The position numbers and the translations under genes are program-made. Positions 31,183 through 39,609 of a DNA stretch of 64,000 nt are shown in pieces (position 1 is the stretch's first letter; each line of letters begins with the position of its first letter). This DNA comes from an uncultured Eubacteriales bacterium (GTDB lineage Bacteria; Bacillota; Clostridia; Peptostreptococcales; Anaerovoracaceae). The notes under the pieces were generated by a model that worked only from the letters and a program-made list of their open reading frames with translations, did not search any database and was not told the DNA's origin. The DNA lies in assembly GCA_900542295.1 (NCBI GenBank), contig UQNJ01000001.1, forward strand, positions 124,001 to 188,000, read 5' to 3'.

Positions 31183-32232
31183 CTAAATTATAAGCATCGC
31201 GTCTCCGTAACTGAAAAACCTGTATTTTTCCTTTACGGCAAGGTCATAGGCTTTTAATATTTCCTCTCTGTCATAAAGTGCAGAAATAAGCATAAGCAGA
31301 GTGGATTTTGGCAGATGAAAATTGGTTATCAATCCGTCAACTAACTTAAATTCATATCCCGGATAAATAAATATGTCGGTACTGCCCTGACCCGGCTTTA
31401 GTACATATCTCTGTGATGCCTCATCAAATACCGCAGCACTCTCCAGAGTCCTCGACGATGTGGTTCCAACCGATATGACTCTCCCTCCTGAAGCTATGGT
31501 CTCATTTACTATGGATGATGTTTCTTCGCTGACCCAGTATTCTTCAAAATGCATATGATGTTCTTCTATATTTTCAACCTTTACAGGTCTGAAAGTTCCT
31601 ATTCCCACATGAAGAGTCACATACGCAAGTTTTACGCCCTTTTCCTTTGCCTTTTCCAGCAATTCCTCAGTAAAATGAAGCCCTGCCGTAGGGGCAGCCA
31701 CCGAGCCCTCATTGCAGCAGTATACAGTCTGATACATGTCTTTGTCTTCATCATCACTTGGTCTTTCTATATAAGGCGGCAGCGGCATTCTGCCTATTTC
31801 TTCAAGTCTTTCCAAAAAAATACCGTCATACATGAATCTGGCATATCTTGTTCCGTCTTCACCATATCCCTCTATGACAGCCTTAAAGCTTCCGTCGTCT
31901 GTAAAAGACACCACATCCCCTGCCTTAAGTCTTTTTCCGGGGCGAACCATGGTCTCCCATACATCTCCCTCTATTCGCTTTATAAGAAGAAACTCTACTT
32001 TTGCGCCGGTCTTTTCTTTGGTGCCGAATATCCTTGCCGGAATCACCTTGGAGTCGTTCATGACAAGGCAATCTCCCTCATTAAGATAGTCAAGTATATC
32101 ATAAAATTTGCACTGCCCTATGCTTTTTTCTTTTCTGTTAAGTACCATAAGACGGCAGCTGTCCCTGTTTTCAAGGGGTCTTTGAGCTATCAGCTCTTTT
32201 GGCAGTTCGTAATCAAAGCTGTTTATATTCAT
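31183..32232 (-). CDS. queA: S-adenosylmethionine:tRNA ribosyltransferase-isomerase
   Basis: Transfers and isomerises the ribosyl of SAM onto preQ1-tRNA to form epoxyqueuosine. The N-terminal FDYELPKELIAQRP, AAPTAGLHFTEELL and the C-terminal ITNFHLPKSTLLMLISAL signatures are all present in a 349-aa protein of normal length. The start overlaps the ruvB stop by four bases (ATGA), so it is translationally coupled to ruvB, the ruvCAB-queA order common in Firmicutes. Confidence 0.97.
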   Translation of the reverse strand: MNINSFDYELPKELIAQRPLENRDSCRLMVLNRKEKSIGQCKFYDILDYLNEGDCLVMNDSKVIPARIFGTKEKTGAKVEFLLIKRIEGDVWETMVRPGKRLKAGDVVSFTDDGSFKAVIEGYGEDGTRYARFMYDGIFLERLEEIGRMPLPPYIERPSDDEDKDMYQTVYCCNEGSVAAPTAGLHFTEELLEKAKEKGVKLAYVTLHVGIGTFRPVKVENIEEHHMHFEEYWVSEETSSIVNETIASGGRVISVGTTSSRTLESAAVFDEASQRYVLKPGQGSTDIFIYPGYEFKLVDGLITNFHLPKSTLLMLISALYDREEILKAYDLAVKEKYRFFSYGDAMLII

Positions 32233-33239
32233 ATATTATCCTCCGGAGGCGTCAATCCCAAATGTTTGTATGCAAGAGATGTAACTATACGACCCTTGGG
32301 AGTTCTGCTTAAAAATCCTATCTGCATAAGATACGGCTCATATGCCTCCTCTATCGTAACCCTTTCTTCTCCTATGGAAGCGGCAATAGTGTCTATCCCT
32401 ACGGGACCGCCTCCGAATCTTTCTATTATTGCAGTCAAAATTTCTCTGTCAAGCCTCTCAAGCCCCATTTCATCTATCTGTAATGCATTAAGCCCTTCTC
32501 TCGTTATGTCGCTGTTTATAGTACCCTCGCCTCTTACCTGGGAAAAATCTCTTATCCTCTTTAATATCCTGTTTGCCACTCTTGGCGTTCCCCGTGACCG
32601 TCTTGCCATTTCCATGACTGATTCATCGTCTGCATATATTCCCAATATTCCTGCGGATCTTTTTATTATCTCAGCCAGCTCATCTGTATTATAAAGTTCA
32701 AATTTGCTTAATACACCGAAACGATCTCTGAGAGGCGCCGAAAGACTGCCTGCTCTTGTTGTAGCCCCAATCAGAGTAAATTTTGATAAATCGAGCCTTA
32801 TGGAACGAGCCGACGGCCCTTTACCTATGATTATATCTATGGCAAAATCCTCCATCGCCGAGTACAAAACTTCTTCAACCGATCGATTAAGCCTATGAAT
32901 TTCATCTATAAACAGTACATCGTTTTCGTTGAGATTGGTAAGTATCGCAGCTAAGTCACCGGCTCTGTCTATTGCCGGACCTGATGTTATCTTTATATCT
33001 ACGCCAAGTTCATTTGCTATAATACCTGCCATTGTAGTCTTTCCCAGTCCCGGGGGACCGTAAAAAAGAACATGGTCAAGAGGTTCGCCTCTTAGCTTGG
33101 CAGCCTCTATAAAAATCTTAAGATTTTCTTTTGCATTTTTTTGTCCTATATAATCATCAATTCGCTGAGGCCTTAGATTCGTTTCTTGCCTGAGCTCACC
33201 TGGACTTATATTTGCAGATGTTATTCTTTCGTTATCCAT
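32229..33239 (-). CDS. ruvB: Holliday junction branch migration helicase RuvB
   Basis: AAA+ motor of the RuvABC resolvasome. Walker A GPPGLGKT (61-68), Walker B/DEIH (112-115), sensor GATTRAG and the C-terminal winged helix are present; 336 aa is the usual length. It lies 11 bases after ruvA. Confidence 0.98.
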   Translation of the reverse strand: MDNERITSANISPGELRQETNLRPQRIDDYIGQKNAKENLKIFIEAAKLRGEPLDHVLFYGPPGLGKTTMAGIIANELGVDIKITSGPAIDRAGDLAAILTNLNENDVLFIDEIHRLNRSVEEVLYSAMEDFAIDIIIGKGPSARSIRLDLSKFTLIGATTRAGSLSAPLRDRFGVLSKFELYNTDELAEIIKRSAGILGIYADDESVMEMARRSRGTPRVANRILKRIRDFSQVRGEGTINSDITREGLNALQIDEMGLERLDREILTAIIERFGGGPVGIDTIAASIGEERVTIEEAYEPYLMQIGFLSRTPKGRIVTSLAYKHLGLTPPEDNI

Positions 33240-33250
33240 TACTTACCTTC

Positions 33251-33856
33251 TCAAAACAAATTTTTAAGGGCTCTTTTGATGTATTCTTCACTTGAAAGTC
33301 CCTCTTCATTTACAGATGATACTGCACCGAATGCCTCTGCTTTGGTATATCCTAATGATATGAGAGCATTTATGGCCTCTCCTCTGCTGTCTGAACGATC
33401 CGGATCACCGCCTGCCGTAAACATTGAAACCGCCCCTTTGTCTTCGATCGGAGAACCTATTTTGTCCTTAAGCTCGAGGATAATTCTTTCCGCAGTTTTC
33501 TTTCCTATTCCGTTTGCTCTTGCTATTTCTTTGGCATCCTCAAAAGCTATTGCTCGTTTAATCTCATCTGATGTCAATGTTCCTGTTATGGACATTGCAC
33601 CCTTTGCACCTACGCCGCTTACCGTTATAAGTTTTTCAAAGAGCTCAAGGGCTTCTCTGTTGTGAAATCCATAGAGGCTTATATTGTCTTCTTTAACTAT
33701 CATGGAGGTATACACCTGAATAGTCTCCCCCTCTCCGTATCTGTATATCGGAGAATTGGCGGGAAGAAATATTCTCATACCTATACCGGATTGAGTTTCC
33801 ATTACTATTCCGCCATTTACATTCATGCTGTAAATGCCTTTAATATATCTTATCAT
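33251..33856 (-). CDS. ruvA: Holliday junction branch migration protein RuvA
   Basis: Tetrameric junction-binding partner of RuvB. The 201-aa protein has the OB domain (1-65, MIRYIKGIYSM), helix-hairpin-helix repeats (VSGVGAKGAM and ANGIGKKTAERIILELK) and the C-terminal RuvB-binding UBA-like domain. It lies seven bases downstream of ruvC. Confidence 0.97.
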   Translation of the reverse strand: MIRYIKGIYSMNVNGGIVMETQSGIGMRIFLPANSPIYRYGEGETIQVYTSMIVKEDNISLYGFHNREALELFEKLITVSGVGAKGAMSITGTLTSDEIKRAIAFEDAKEIARANGIGKKTAERIILELKDKIGSPIEDKGAVSMFTAGGDPDRSDSRGEAINALISLGYTKAEAFGAVSSVNEEGLSSEEYIKRALKNLF

Positions 33857-33863
33857 AATCGGT

Positions 33864-34358
33864 TCAGATTCCTTTCAGAATATCTCGTCTGTTCTTAGAA
33901 TGAGCATGACATATCGCTGCTGCCAATGCATCTGCCGTATCGTCAGGCTTAGGCACTGTTCTTAAGTTTAACATAGTCTTAACCATAAACTGCACCTGTT
34001 TTTTGTCTGCACGGCCATATCCCACCAGAGCCTGTTTAATCTGGAGCGGAGTATATTCTCCTATAGGCAGTCCTCCGTTGGCGCAAGCCAAAACGGCGAC
34101 ACCTCTTGCTTCTCCGACCAGAATAGCAGTCTTTGCGTTATTGTTGAAAAAGAGTTCTTCTATTGATGCCTCGTCAGGTTTATATATTTTTATCAGCTCT
34201 GTAAGTCCGTCATAAAGGCGCTTGAGTCTATCCGCCATTTCCATAGATGTATCGGTAAGTATTGCACCGTAATCCACCACAGAAAACTTATTTCCTGTAA
34301 TATCTATAATTCCGTACCCGAGTATCGCATATCCCGGGTCAATGCCTAAAATACGCAC
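33864..34358 (-). CDS. ruvC: Crossover junction endodeoxyribonuclease RuvC
   Basis: Metal-dependent Holliday junction resolvase. The four acidic residues are Asp7, Glu67, Asp140 and Asp143 (or the neighbouring Asp139) in a 164-aa RNase H-like fold. The start is GTG at 34358 with GAGGG upstream. It is the first gene of ruvC-ruvA-ruvB-queA and its promoter carries a LexA-like box. Confidence 0.96.
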   Translation of the reverse strand: MRILGIDPGYAILGYGIIDITGNKFSVVDYGAILTDTSMEMADRLKRLYDGLTELIKIYKPDEASIEELFFNNNAKTAILVGEARGVAVLACANGGLPIGEYTPLQIKQALVGYGRADKKQVQFMVKTMLNLRTVPKPDDTADALAAAICHAHSKNRRDILKGI

Positions 34359-34392
34359 TGTTTCCCTCTGTCTTTCCTTATGTTTTCAAAAA

Positions 34393-34421
34393 ATTATAAC
34401 ATACAAACATTTGTTTGTCAT
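34393..34421 (-). promoter_or_regulatory. ruvCAB-queA promoter with LexA/SOS-like box
   Basis: Minus-strand ATGACA (34421-34416), 17-base spacer and perfect TATAAT (34398-34393). Overlapping the -35 box, CAAACATTTGTTTG (34404-34417) is a perfect-arm dyad close to the Gram-positive LexA site (CGAAC-N4-GTTCG). Repression by LexA is inferred; lexA is not in this window. Confidence 0.6.
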
Positions 34422-34522
34422 CCTTTTGAAGTTGACTTTTTTTACTTATTATATATAATTAAGTTACATCAATTACTTTCAGTTACTTATAAAGTATTAC
34501 AATAAAAAGGACAACCACTTTT

Positions 34523-35410
34523 ATGAACACTACTCACATTAAATCATTTTTATATGTATCACAATACAACAGCATTTCAAAAGCAGCAGACCGACTCAAT
34601 TACTCCACTTCCACAATTTATGAGCACCTTAAGGCCTTAGAACACGAAGTTGGAGTAAACTTATATAACAGCACCAACAGTGGCATCAACCTTACAGAAA
34701 ACGGTGAGATATTTCTGGAGTATGCTACCAAAATTCTTGATATAGTTGACGATATACATAATACATTTTATCAGTCAGGCAACAGGCTGCGTATATCTGC
34801 CAGTGAATCCAGTGACTTCTTTGTAATGAAACCACTGATGGAAAAATTCATGACAAAATATCCTGATGTGGAAATCGATTACACAAAAAGACTAACGGAA
34901 GCCTCCGTTGACAAGCTGCTTCGCAACCTTATCGATATGGCGGTTATATCAGAGCCGTCATTTACTACATCGAAATTAAAATGTGATTTTCTCTGCAAGC
35001 TTCCATTGTCTTTTGTAGCTTCCCCAAGCCACATCTGTTTTAAAGACGGTATCACAAAATCCCGTGATAAGAATACTCTTCTTTCCACAATGGAATTTTC
35101 AGTTTTGTCAACGCTGTTGACCTCAAAAGGGATTTTCTTTTCCGATTATTTCCATACTAAAAACAACATCGGTGACTTACATACCTTGAGAAAGCTTGCT
35201 CTTGAGGGTAACGGCATTGCTCTTCTTCCTACTTCATTCATTGAAAATGAACTAAAAGAAAACACACTCAAAGCTGTTCCTGAATTAGAGTTGGATTTTT
35301 ACAGCAAAATATATATTCTGACACAGCTTAACAATAAAAAGCCCAATGCATCAGTAAATAATTTCATCCAGCTTGCTCATTCTCTTCTGGCAACAAATGT
35401 AATATCATAA
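34523..35410 (+). CDS. LysR family transcriptional regulator
   Basis: 295 aa. The N-terminal winged HTH (FLYVSQYNSISKAADRLN then STIYEHLKALEHEVG) is typical of LysR, followed by a periplasmic-binding-protein-like effector domain (about 90-290). Effector unknown. It is divergent from ruvC and ends before the etfA end of the catabolic array, which converges on it, so it is not obviously the regulator of either. AAAGGAC upstream. Ends at a good terminator. Confidence 0.9.
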   Translation: MNTTHIKSFLYVSQYNSISKAADRLNYSTSTIYEHLKALEHEVGVNLYNSTNSGINLTENGEIFLEYATKILDIVDDIHNTFYQSGNRLRISASESSDFFVMKPLMEKFMTKYPDVEIDYTKRLTEASVDKLLRNLIDMAVISEPSFTTSKLKCDFLCKLPLSFVASPSHICFKDGITKSRDKNTLLSTMEFSVLSTLLTSKGIFFSDYFHTKNNIGDLHTLRKLALEGNGIALLPTSFIENELKENTLKAVPELELDFYSKIYILTQLNNKKPNASVNNFIQLAHSLLATNVIS

Positions 35411-35487
35411 AGCAGCAGTAACGATTCTTGCCGTTAGACAGTGATACATAAAACAGTTATTTTAAAAATACTTTAAGGATTGTTTTC

Positions 35488-35522
35488 AAAAAACTGCGTG
35501 ACCGGAGTCACACAGTTTTTTT
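35488..35522 (+). terminator. Terminator of the LysR gene
   Basis: AAAAAACTGCGTGAC (35488-35502) pairs with GTCACACAGTTTTTTT (35506-35522) with one mismatch, three-base loop and a long T-run. The 100 bases between this and the next hairpin hold nothing recognisable. Confidence 0.85.
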
Positions 35523-35620
35523 GTCACAAGGCCTTCTTAATCAATATCAGCACTCATAGCCGATGGCTTGATGTTTCGCACGATTTATGAGCTCAGAGAG
35601 ACTTATAGTCCCATAATTCA

Positions 35621-35651
35621 AAATGGCAGAGTAACTTTCTCTCTGCCATTT
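35621..35651 (-). terminator. Terminator at the end of the 16-kb catabolic array
   Basis: AAATGGCAGAG (35621-35631) pairs perfectly with CTCTGCCATTT (35641-35651), ten bases after the etfA stop. T-run after it is short. Confidence 0.75.
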
Positions 35652-35661
35652 ATAATAATTA

Positions 35662-36795
35662 TTATCTGTCTGCCTTTACAGCCTTTATGGATTCTATAAG
35701 CTGAGGAACCACTTTGTAAAGATCTCCCGTAATACCGTAATCAGCAACTTCAAATATAGGCGCTGATTCATTCTTGTTAACTGCAATAATACACTCTGAG
35801 TCTTGCATTCCCGCTTTATGCTGTATTGCCCCGGAAATACCTAACGCTACATATATTTTAGGGTGTACTGTCTTTCCTGTCTGCCCTACCTGGTGATCTG
35901 CACCTATCCAGCCTGCGTCAACACATGCTCTTGAAGAGCCTACAACACCGCCCAGTACATCTGCCAGTTCTTCTGCAAGCTTTATTCCTTTTTCTACATC
36001 TTTGCTTATTCCTCTGCCTACAGATACGACTACTTCTGCACCTATAAGATCTACCATCTTCTTAGCGGCTTTTACAACCTCTACAACCTCTGTCTTTATG
36101 TCATCCTTTACAAGGTTAAATTCAGGATGCATGATTTCAACTTCTGCCGCAGAAGCTTCACAATAACTTCCTCTTTTCATTACTCCCGGACGAACCGTTG
36201 CCATCGCCGGGCGGAACCTCGGACAAATTATGGAAGCCATCAGATGTCCTCCAAAGGCAGGTCTTGTCATCTTAAGATCCTTGGACACATAGTGATCTTC
36301 TCCCGATAGTTTTACTTTTTCAGTCTTTTCTATGCGTTCTTCGGTAAGAGTCGAGGATTCTGAAAGAAAAGCCTTATATTTATCCATATCTATGTCAAGA
36401 TGAGTGCAGTCGGCGCAAAGCCCTGTATGAAGTCTTGCTGCACATCTTGGTGCCAAATCTCTTCCTATATTAGAGGCTCCGAATAAAAGAACCTCCGGTT
36501 TGTATTCTTTCACCGCTTCTGTAATGACTTTCGTATATCCGTCGGTAGTATAATATCTGAGCAAAGGACTGTTGTAAACCAGTACCTTATCTGCACCGTA
36601 TCCTCCTATCTCTGATGCAAGGCTGTCCACATCCTCTCCTAAGAGAACGCCCGCAAGATTAACTCCTAACTCATCTGCAAGTTTTCTTCCTTCTGAAATC
36701 AGTTCTATAGTAGTAGGCATTAGCTTGCCGTCCCGCTGTTCACAGAATACCCAAACATCTTTGAATGCAGCAATATCTGAACTGTTATATACCAT
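35662..36795 (-). CDS. etfA: Electron transfer flavoprotein, alpha subunit
   Basis: Binds FAD and shuttles electrons between acyl-CoA dehydrogenase and other carriers. The C-terminal FAD domain is clear: VGSSRACVDAGW, HQVGQTGKTVHPK, YVALGISGAIQH and DLYKVVPQL. At 377 aa it is longer than the common 320-340 aa form, mostly through an extended N-terminal part. The ATG at 36795 has AGGAGAGG upstream; a GTG two codons earlier overlaps that site. Follows etfB closely, last gene of the array. Confidence 0.95.
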   Translation of the reverse strand: MVYNSSDIAAFKDVWVFCEQRDGKLMPTTIELISEGRKLADELGVNLAGVLLGEDVDSLASEIGGYGADKVLVYNSPLLRYYTTDGYTKVITEAVKEYKPEVLLFGASNIGRDLAPRCAARLHTGLCADCTHLDIDMDKYKAFLSESSTLTEERIEKTEKVKLSGEDHYVSKDLKMTRPAFGGHLMASIICPRFRPAMATVRPGVMKRGSYCEASAAEVEIMHPEFNLVKDDIKTEVVEVVKAAKKMVDLIGAEVVVSVGRGISKDVEKGIKLAEELADVLGGVVGSSRACVDAGWIGADHQVGQTGKTVHPKIYVALGISGAIQHKAGMQDSECIIAVNKNESAPIFEVADYGITGDLYKVVPQLIESIKAVKADR

Positions 36796-36812
36796 TTTCA
36801 CCTCTCCTTTTC

Positions 36813-37613
36813 CTAAATCAAATGCTTATCAGCCAAAATACCTGCCAACTTATCTGCAGTTGCTCTGCCGTCTCCCTCAAGCATCACACCTTCGCCTTTC
36901 AGAGGAGGTGTAAAGGAAGTAAGAATATTGGTCGGAGAACCCTGAAGTCCTATGGTTGTCTTGTCTATAAGCGGATGATCCTTTAATGTTTCAAAGTCCA
37001 TTACAGTAAGAGGCTTGCTGTATGCTTCAAGTATCTGATCGATAGACATATAACGAGGAGTATTAAGCTCTTTTATGCAAGTTATCATACATGGAGTTTT
37101 TACTTTAATGGTCATATATCCGTCTTCAAGCATCCTCATTACAGCAAGTGTATTGCCGTCTTTTTCAATTTTGCCTGCATATGTAACCTGCGGTATTCCA
37201 AGCTTCTCAGCCATTTGAGGTCCAACTTGAGCAGTATCTCCGTCGATAGCCTGACGGCCTGCAAAAATTATATCTTCCTCTCCTAATCCGTATGTATCAA
37301 CCGCAGCTGCAAGTATTTGTGAAGTTGCATATGTGTCTGATCCTCCGAATTCTCTTGCAGTAACAAGTACACCTTCGTCAACTCCCATTGCCATAAGCTC
37401 ACGAAGCATTCCTTCTGCCGGAGGTGGCCCCATAGTAATTGCTGCTACCTTACATCCATATTTATCTTTTAATGACAATGCCGCTTCCACAGCATTCAAA
37501 TCATCCGGATTGATAATTGTTTTCATGGAACCTCTGTCTAAGGTTCCGTCTGGCTTTACTGAAACTTTTCCGGAAGTATCCGGCACTTGTTTCACAGTTA
37601 CTAAAATTCTCAT
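36813..37613 (-). CDS. etfB: Electron transfer flavoprotein, beta subunit
   Basis: 266-aa partner of EtfA. VKQVPDTSGKVSV at the start and DGDTAQVGPQMAEKLG in the nucleotide-binding part are characteristic. Together with EtfA and an acyl-CoA dehydrogenase this is the set that performs flavin-based electron bifurcation in Clostridia (NADH oxidation driving ferredoxin reduction). Bifurcation is inferred from the gene set and not from a specific residue. Confidence 0.95.
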   Translation of the reverse strand: MRILVTVKQVPDTSGKVSVKPDGTLDRGSMKTIINPDDLNAVEAALSLKDKYGCKVAAITMGPPPAEGMLRELMAMGVDEGVLVTAREFGGSDTYATSQILAAAVDTYGLGEEDIIFAGRQAIDGDTAQVGPQMAEKLGIPQVTYAGKIEKDGNTLAVMRMLEDGYMTIKVKTPCMITCIKELNTPRYMSIDQILEAYSKPLTVMDFETLKDHPLIDKTTIGLQGSPTNILTSFTPPLKGEGVMLEGDGRATADKLAGILADKHLI

Positions 37614-37634
37614 AATATGTAATTGCCCTCCTGT

Positions 37635-38777
37635 CTATCGGCTTAAAACATTTCCTGAAATTACCATGCGCTGAACTTCAGAAGTTCCCTCATAAATTTC
37701 CGTTATCTTTGCATCTCGCATCATTCTCTCTACCGGATAATCGTTGGTGTATCCATATCCTCCTAAGAACTGAACGGCCTGCGTTGTAATTTTCATCGCC
37801 GCCTCAGAAGCAAACAGCTTAGCCATTGCCGCCTCCTTAGCATAGTTTTTTCCGTCTGTTTTAAGCGAAGCTGCATTGTATGTTAAAAGTCTTGCTGCGC
37901 TTATAGCAACTTCCATATCTGCTATTGCAAACTGTGTATTCTGGAATTTCGCAATAGGTTTGCCAAACTGAACTCTGCCCTTAGTATAATTTACAACTTC
38001 GTCCATAGCACCTTCTGCAATTCCCAGCGCCTGCGCTGCTATTCCTATTCTTCCTCCGTTAAGTGTATTCATGGCAATGTTGAAGCCTTTACCTAACTTT
38101 CCAAGAAGATTTTCCTTTGGAATTATACAGTCCTGAAATACTATTTCAGCAGTAGGCGAGCCATGAAGTCCCATCTTCACTTCGTGCTTTCCTACAGAGA
38201 ATCCAGGGAAGCTGCTCTCAACTATAAACGCTGATATACCCTTGGTTCCCATTGATTTGTCTGTCATGGCAAATACTACAAATATATCTGCAACATATCC
38301 GTTGGTTATAAAAATCTTGGAACCGTTCATCACATAGTGATCTCCTTCGTCAACTACTTCTGTAGTTCCCTTGGAGGCATCCGAACCTGCATTTGGCTCT
38401 GTAAGGCAAAATGCACCTATCTTATGTCCCTTTGTAAGCATCGGCAGGTATTTTCTCTTCTGTTCTTCGCTTCCGTATTCTATAATAGGTCCGCAGCATA
38501 AGCCATTGTGGGTCGCAACTATATCCCCTGTGGAAGCACATTGCTTGCTAAGTTCTTCCACAGCTATTGCACATGAAATATCATCTGCTCCTGCTCCGCC
38601 GTACTCCTTTGGAACACTCATTCCCATTACTCCGTAATGAAAAAGCTTTTCTATATTTTCAGCAGGAAACTGAGCGGTTCGATCTGTTTCCGCTGCGATA
38701 GGCTTAACTTCCTTTTCAGTGAAATCAGCCATCATTTTTTTCACTAAAAGCTGTTCTTTTGTCAAATTGAAATCCAT
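37635..38777 (-). CDS. bcd: Acyl-CoA dehydrogenase (butyryl-CoA dehydrogenase type)
   Basis: 380-aa FAD enzyme. The catalytic base is Glu363 in IYEGTSE, as in short-chain butyryl-CoA dehydrogenases; FCLTEPNAGSDA and FITNGYVAD are the flavin-binding segments. It lies between crt and etfB, so it most likely reduces crotonyl-CoA (or acryloyl-CoA) with electrons from EtfAB. Thiolase and 3-hydroxybutyryl-CoA dehydrogenase are absent here, so the chain-length specificity and the origin of the enoyl-CoA are open. Confidence 0.92.
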   Translation of the reverse strand: MDFNLTKEQLLVKKMMADFTEKEVKPIAAETDRTAQFPAENIEKLFHYGVMGMSVPKEYGGAGADDISCAIAVEELSKQCASTGDIVATHNGLCCGPIIEYGSEEQKRKYLPMLTKGHKIGAFCLTEPNAGSDASKGTTEVVDEGDHYVMNGSKIFITNGYVADIFVVFAMTDKSMGTKGISAFIVESSFPGFSVGKHEVKMGLHGSPTAEIVFQDCIIPKENLLGKLGKGFNIAMNTLNGGRIGIAAQALGIAEGAMDEVVNYTKGRVQFGKPIAKFQNTQFAIADMEVAISAARLLTYNAASLKTDGKNYAKEAAMAKLFASEAAMKITTQAVQFLGGYGYTNDYPVERMMRDAKITEIYEGTSEVQRMVISGNVLSR

Positions 38778-38806
38778 ATTGTTCTCCTCATTATCAATTG
38801 CTGTCT

Positions 38807-39583
38807 CTATTTATTTTCAAAGGAAGCAGGTCTTTTTTCCAGGAATGCCTTCATTCCTTCTTTTTGATCCTTTGTTGCAAAACACATTGCAAACAGTTCG
38901 TTCTCGACAGCTATACCCTCATCTATGCTAATCTGCATACCTCTGTCTATACATGCCTTAGAATATTTCACTGCTATAGGAGCATTTTTTATAAAACTCT
39001 TAGCCATTTCGACAGCTTCATTCATAAGTGTCTCGGCTGTATAAACATGGTTTACAAGACCTATTCTCTCGGCTTCGTCTGCTTTAATCATCTTGCCCGA
39101 GAAAATAAGTTCCTTAGCCATAGCCTGTCCCACTCTGCGAGGGAGCCTCTGTGTACCGGAAAATCCGGGTGTTATACCAAGGCTTACTTCCGGCTGCCCA
39201 AACTTTGCCTTGTCAGAAGCCAAAATTATATCGCATGCCATAGCAATTTCACATCCTCCTCCTAAAGCAAATCCGTTTACCGCCGCTATAGTAGGAATTT
39301 CAAGCTTCTCGATGCGGCGCATGAGGGCGCTTCCACGCTGCCCCCATTTGCGTCCTTCATCGATATTTAAAGGATATTGCTCGGCTATGTCTGCACCTGC
39401 AACAAAGGATCTCCCCTCGCCGGTCAATATCATGGCAGAAACATCTTCATCTTTTTGAATCATATCAAGAGTTTCTTCAAGCTCGCCTATAACCATACTG
39501 TTAAGTGCATTCAGAGCTTCAGGCCTGTTTACAGTTACTATTGCTATTTTATCTTCTGTTTTCTCATACTTGATGTATTTCAT
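38807..39583 (-). CDS. crt: Enoyl-CoA hydratase/crotonase family protein
   Basis: 258 aa, with the two catalytic glutamates Glu112 (GGGCEIAMACD) and Glu132 (GQPEV), oxyanion loop SFVAGADI (59-66) and CoA-binding NVNRPEALNAL-like start. Probably interconverts 3-hydroxybutyryl-CoA and crotonyl-CoA. Placed between nifJ and bcd with gaps under 30 bases. Confidence 0.92.
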   Translation of the reverse strand: MKYIKYEKTEDKIAIVTVNRPEALNALNSMVIGELEETLDMIQKDEDVSAMILTGEGRSFVAGADIAEQYPLNIDEGRKWGQRGSALMRRIEKLEIPTIAAVNGFALGGGCEIAMACDIILASDKAKFGQPEVSLGITPGFSGTQRLPRRVGQAMAKELIFSGKMIKADEAERIGLVNHVYTAETLMNEAVEMAKSFIKNAPIAVKYSKACIDRGMQISIDEGIAVENELFAMCFATKDQKEGMKAFLEKRPASFENK

Positions 39584-39609
39584 TTTTCAAAAAACCTTTC
39601 TTCCTGACC

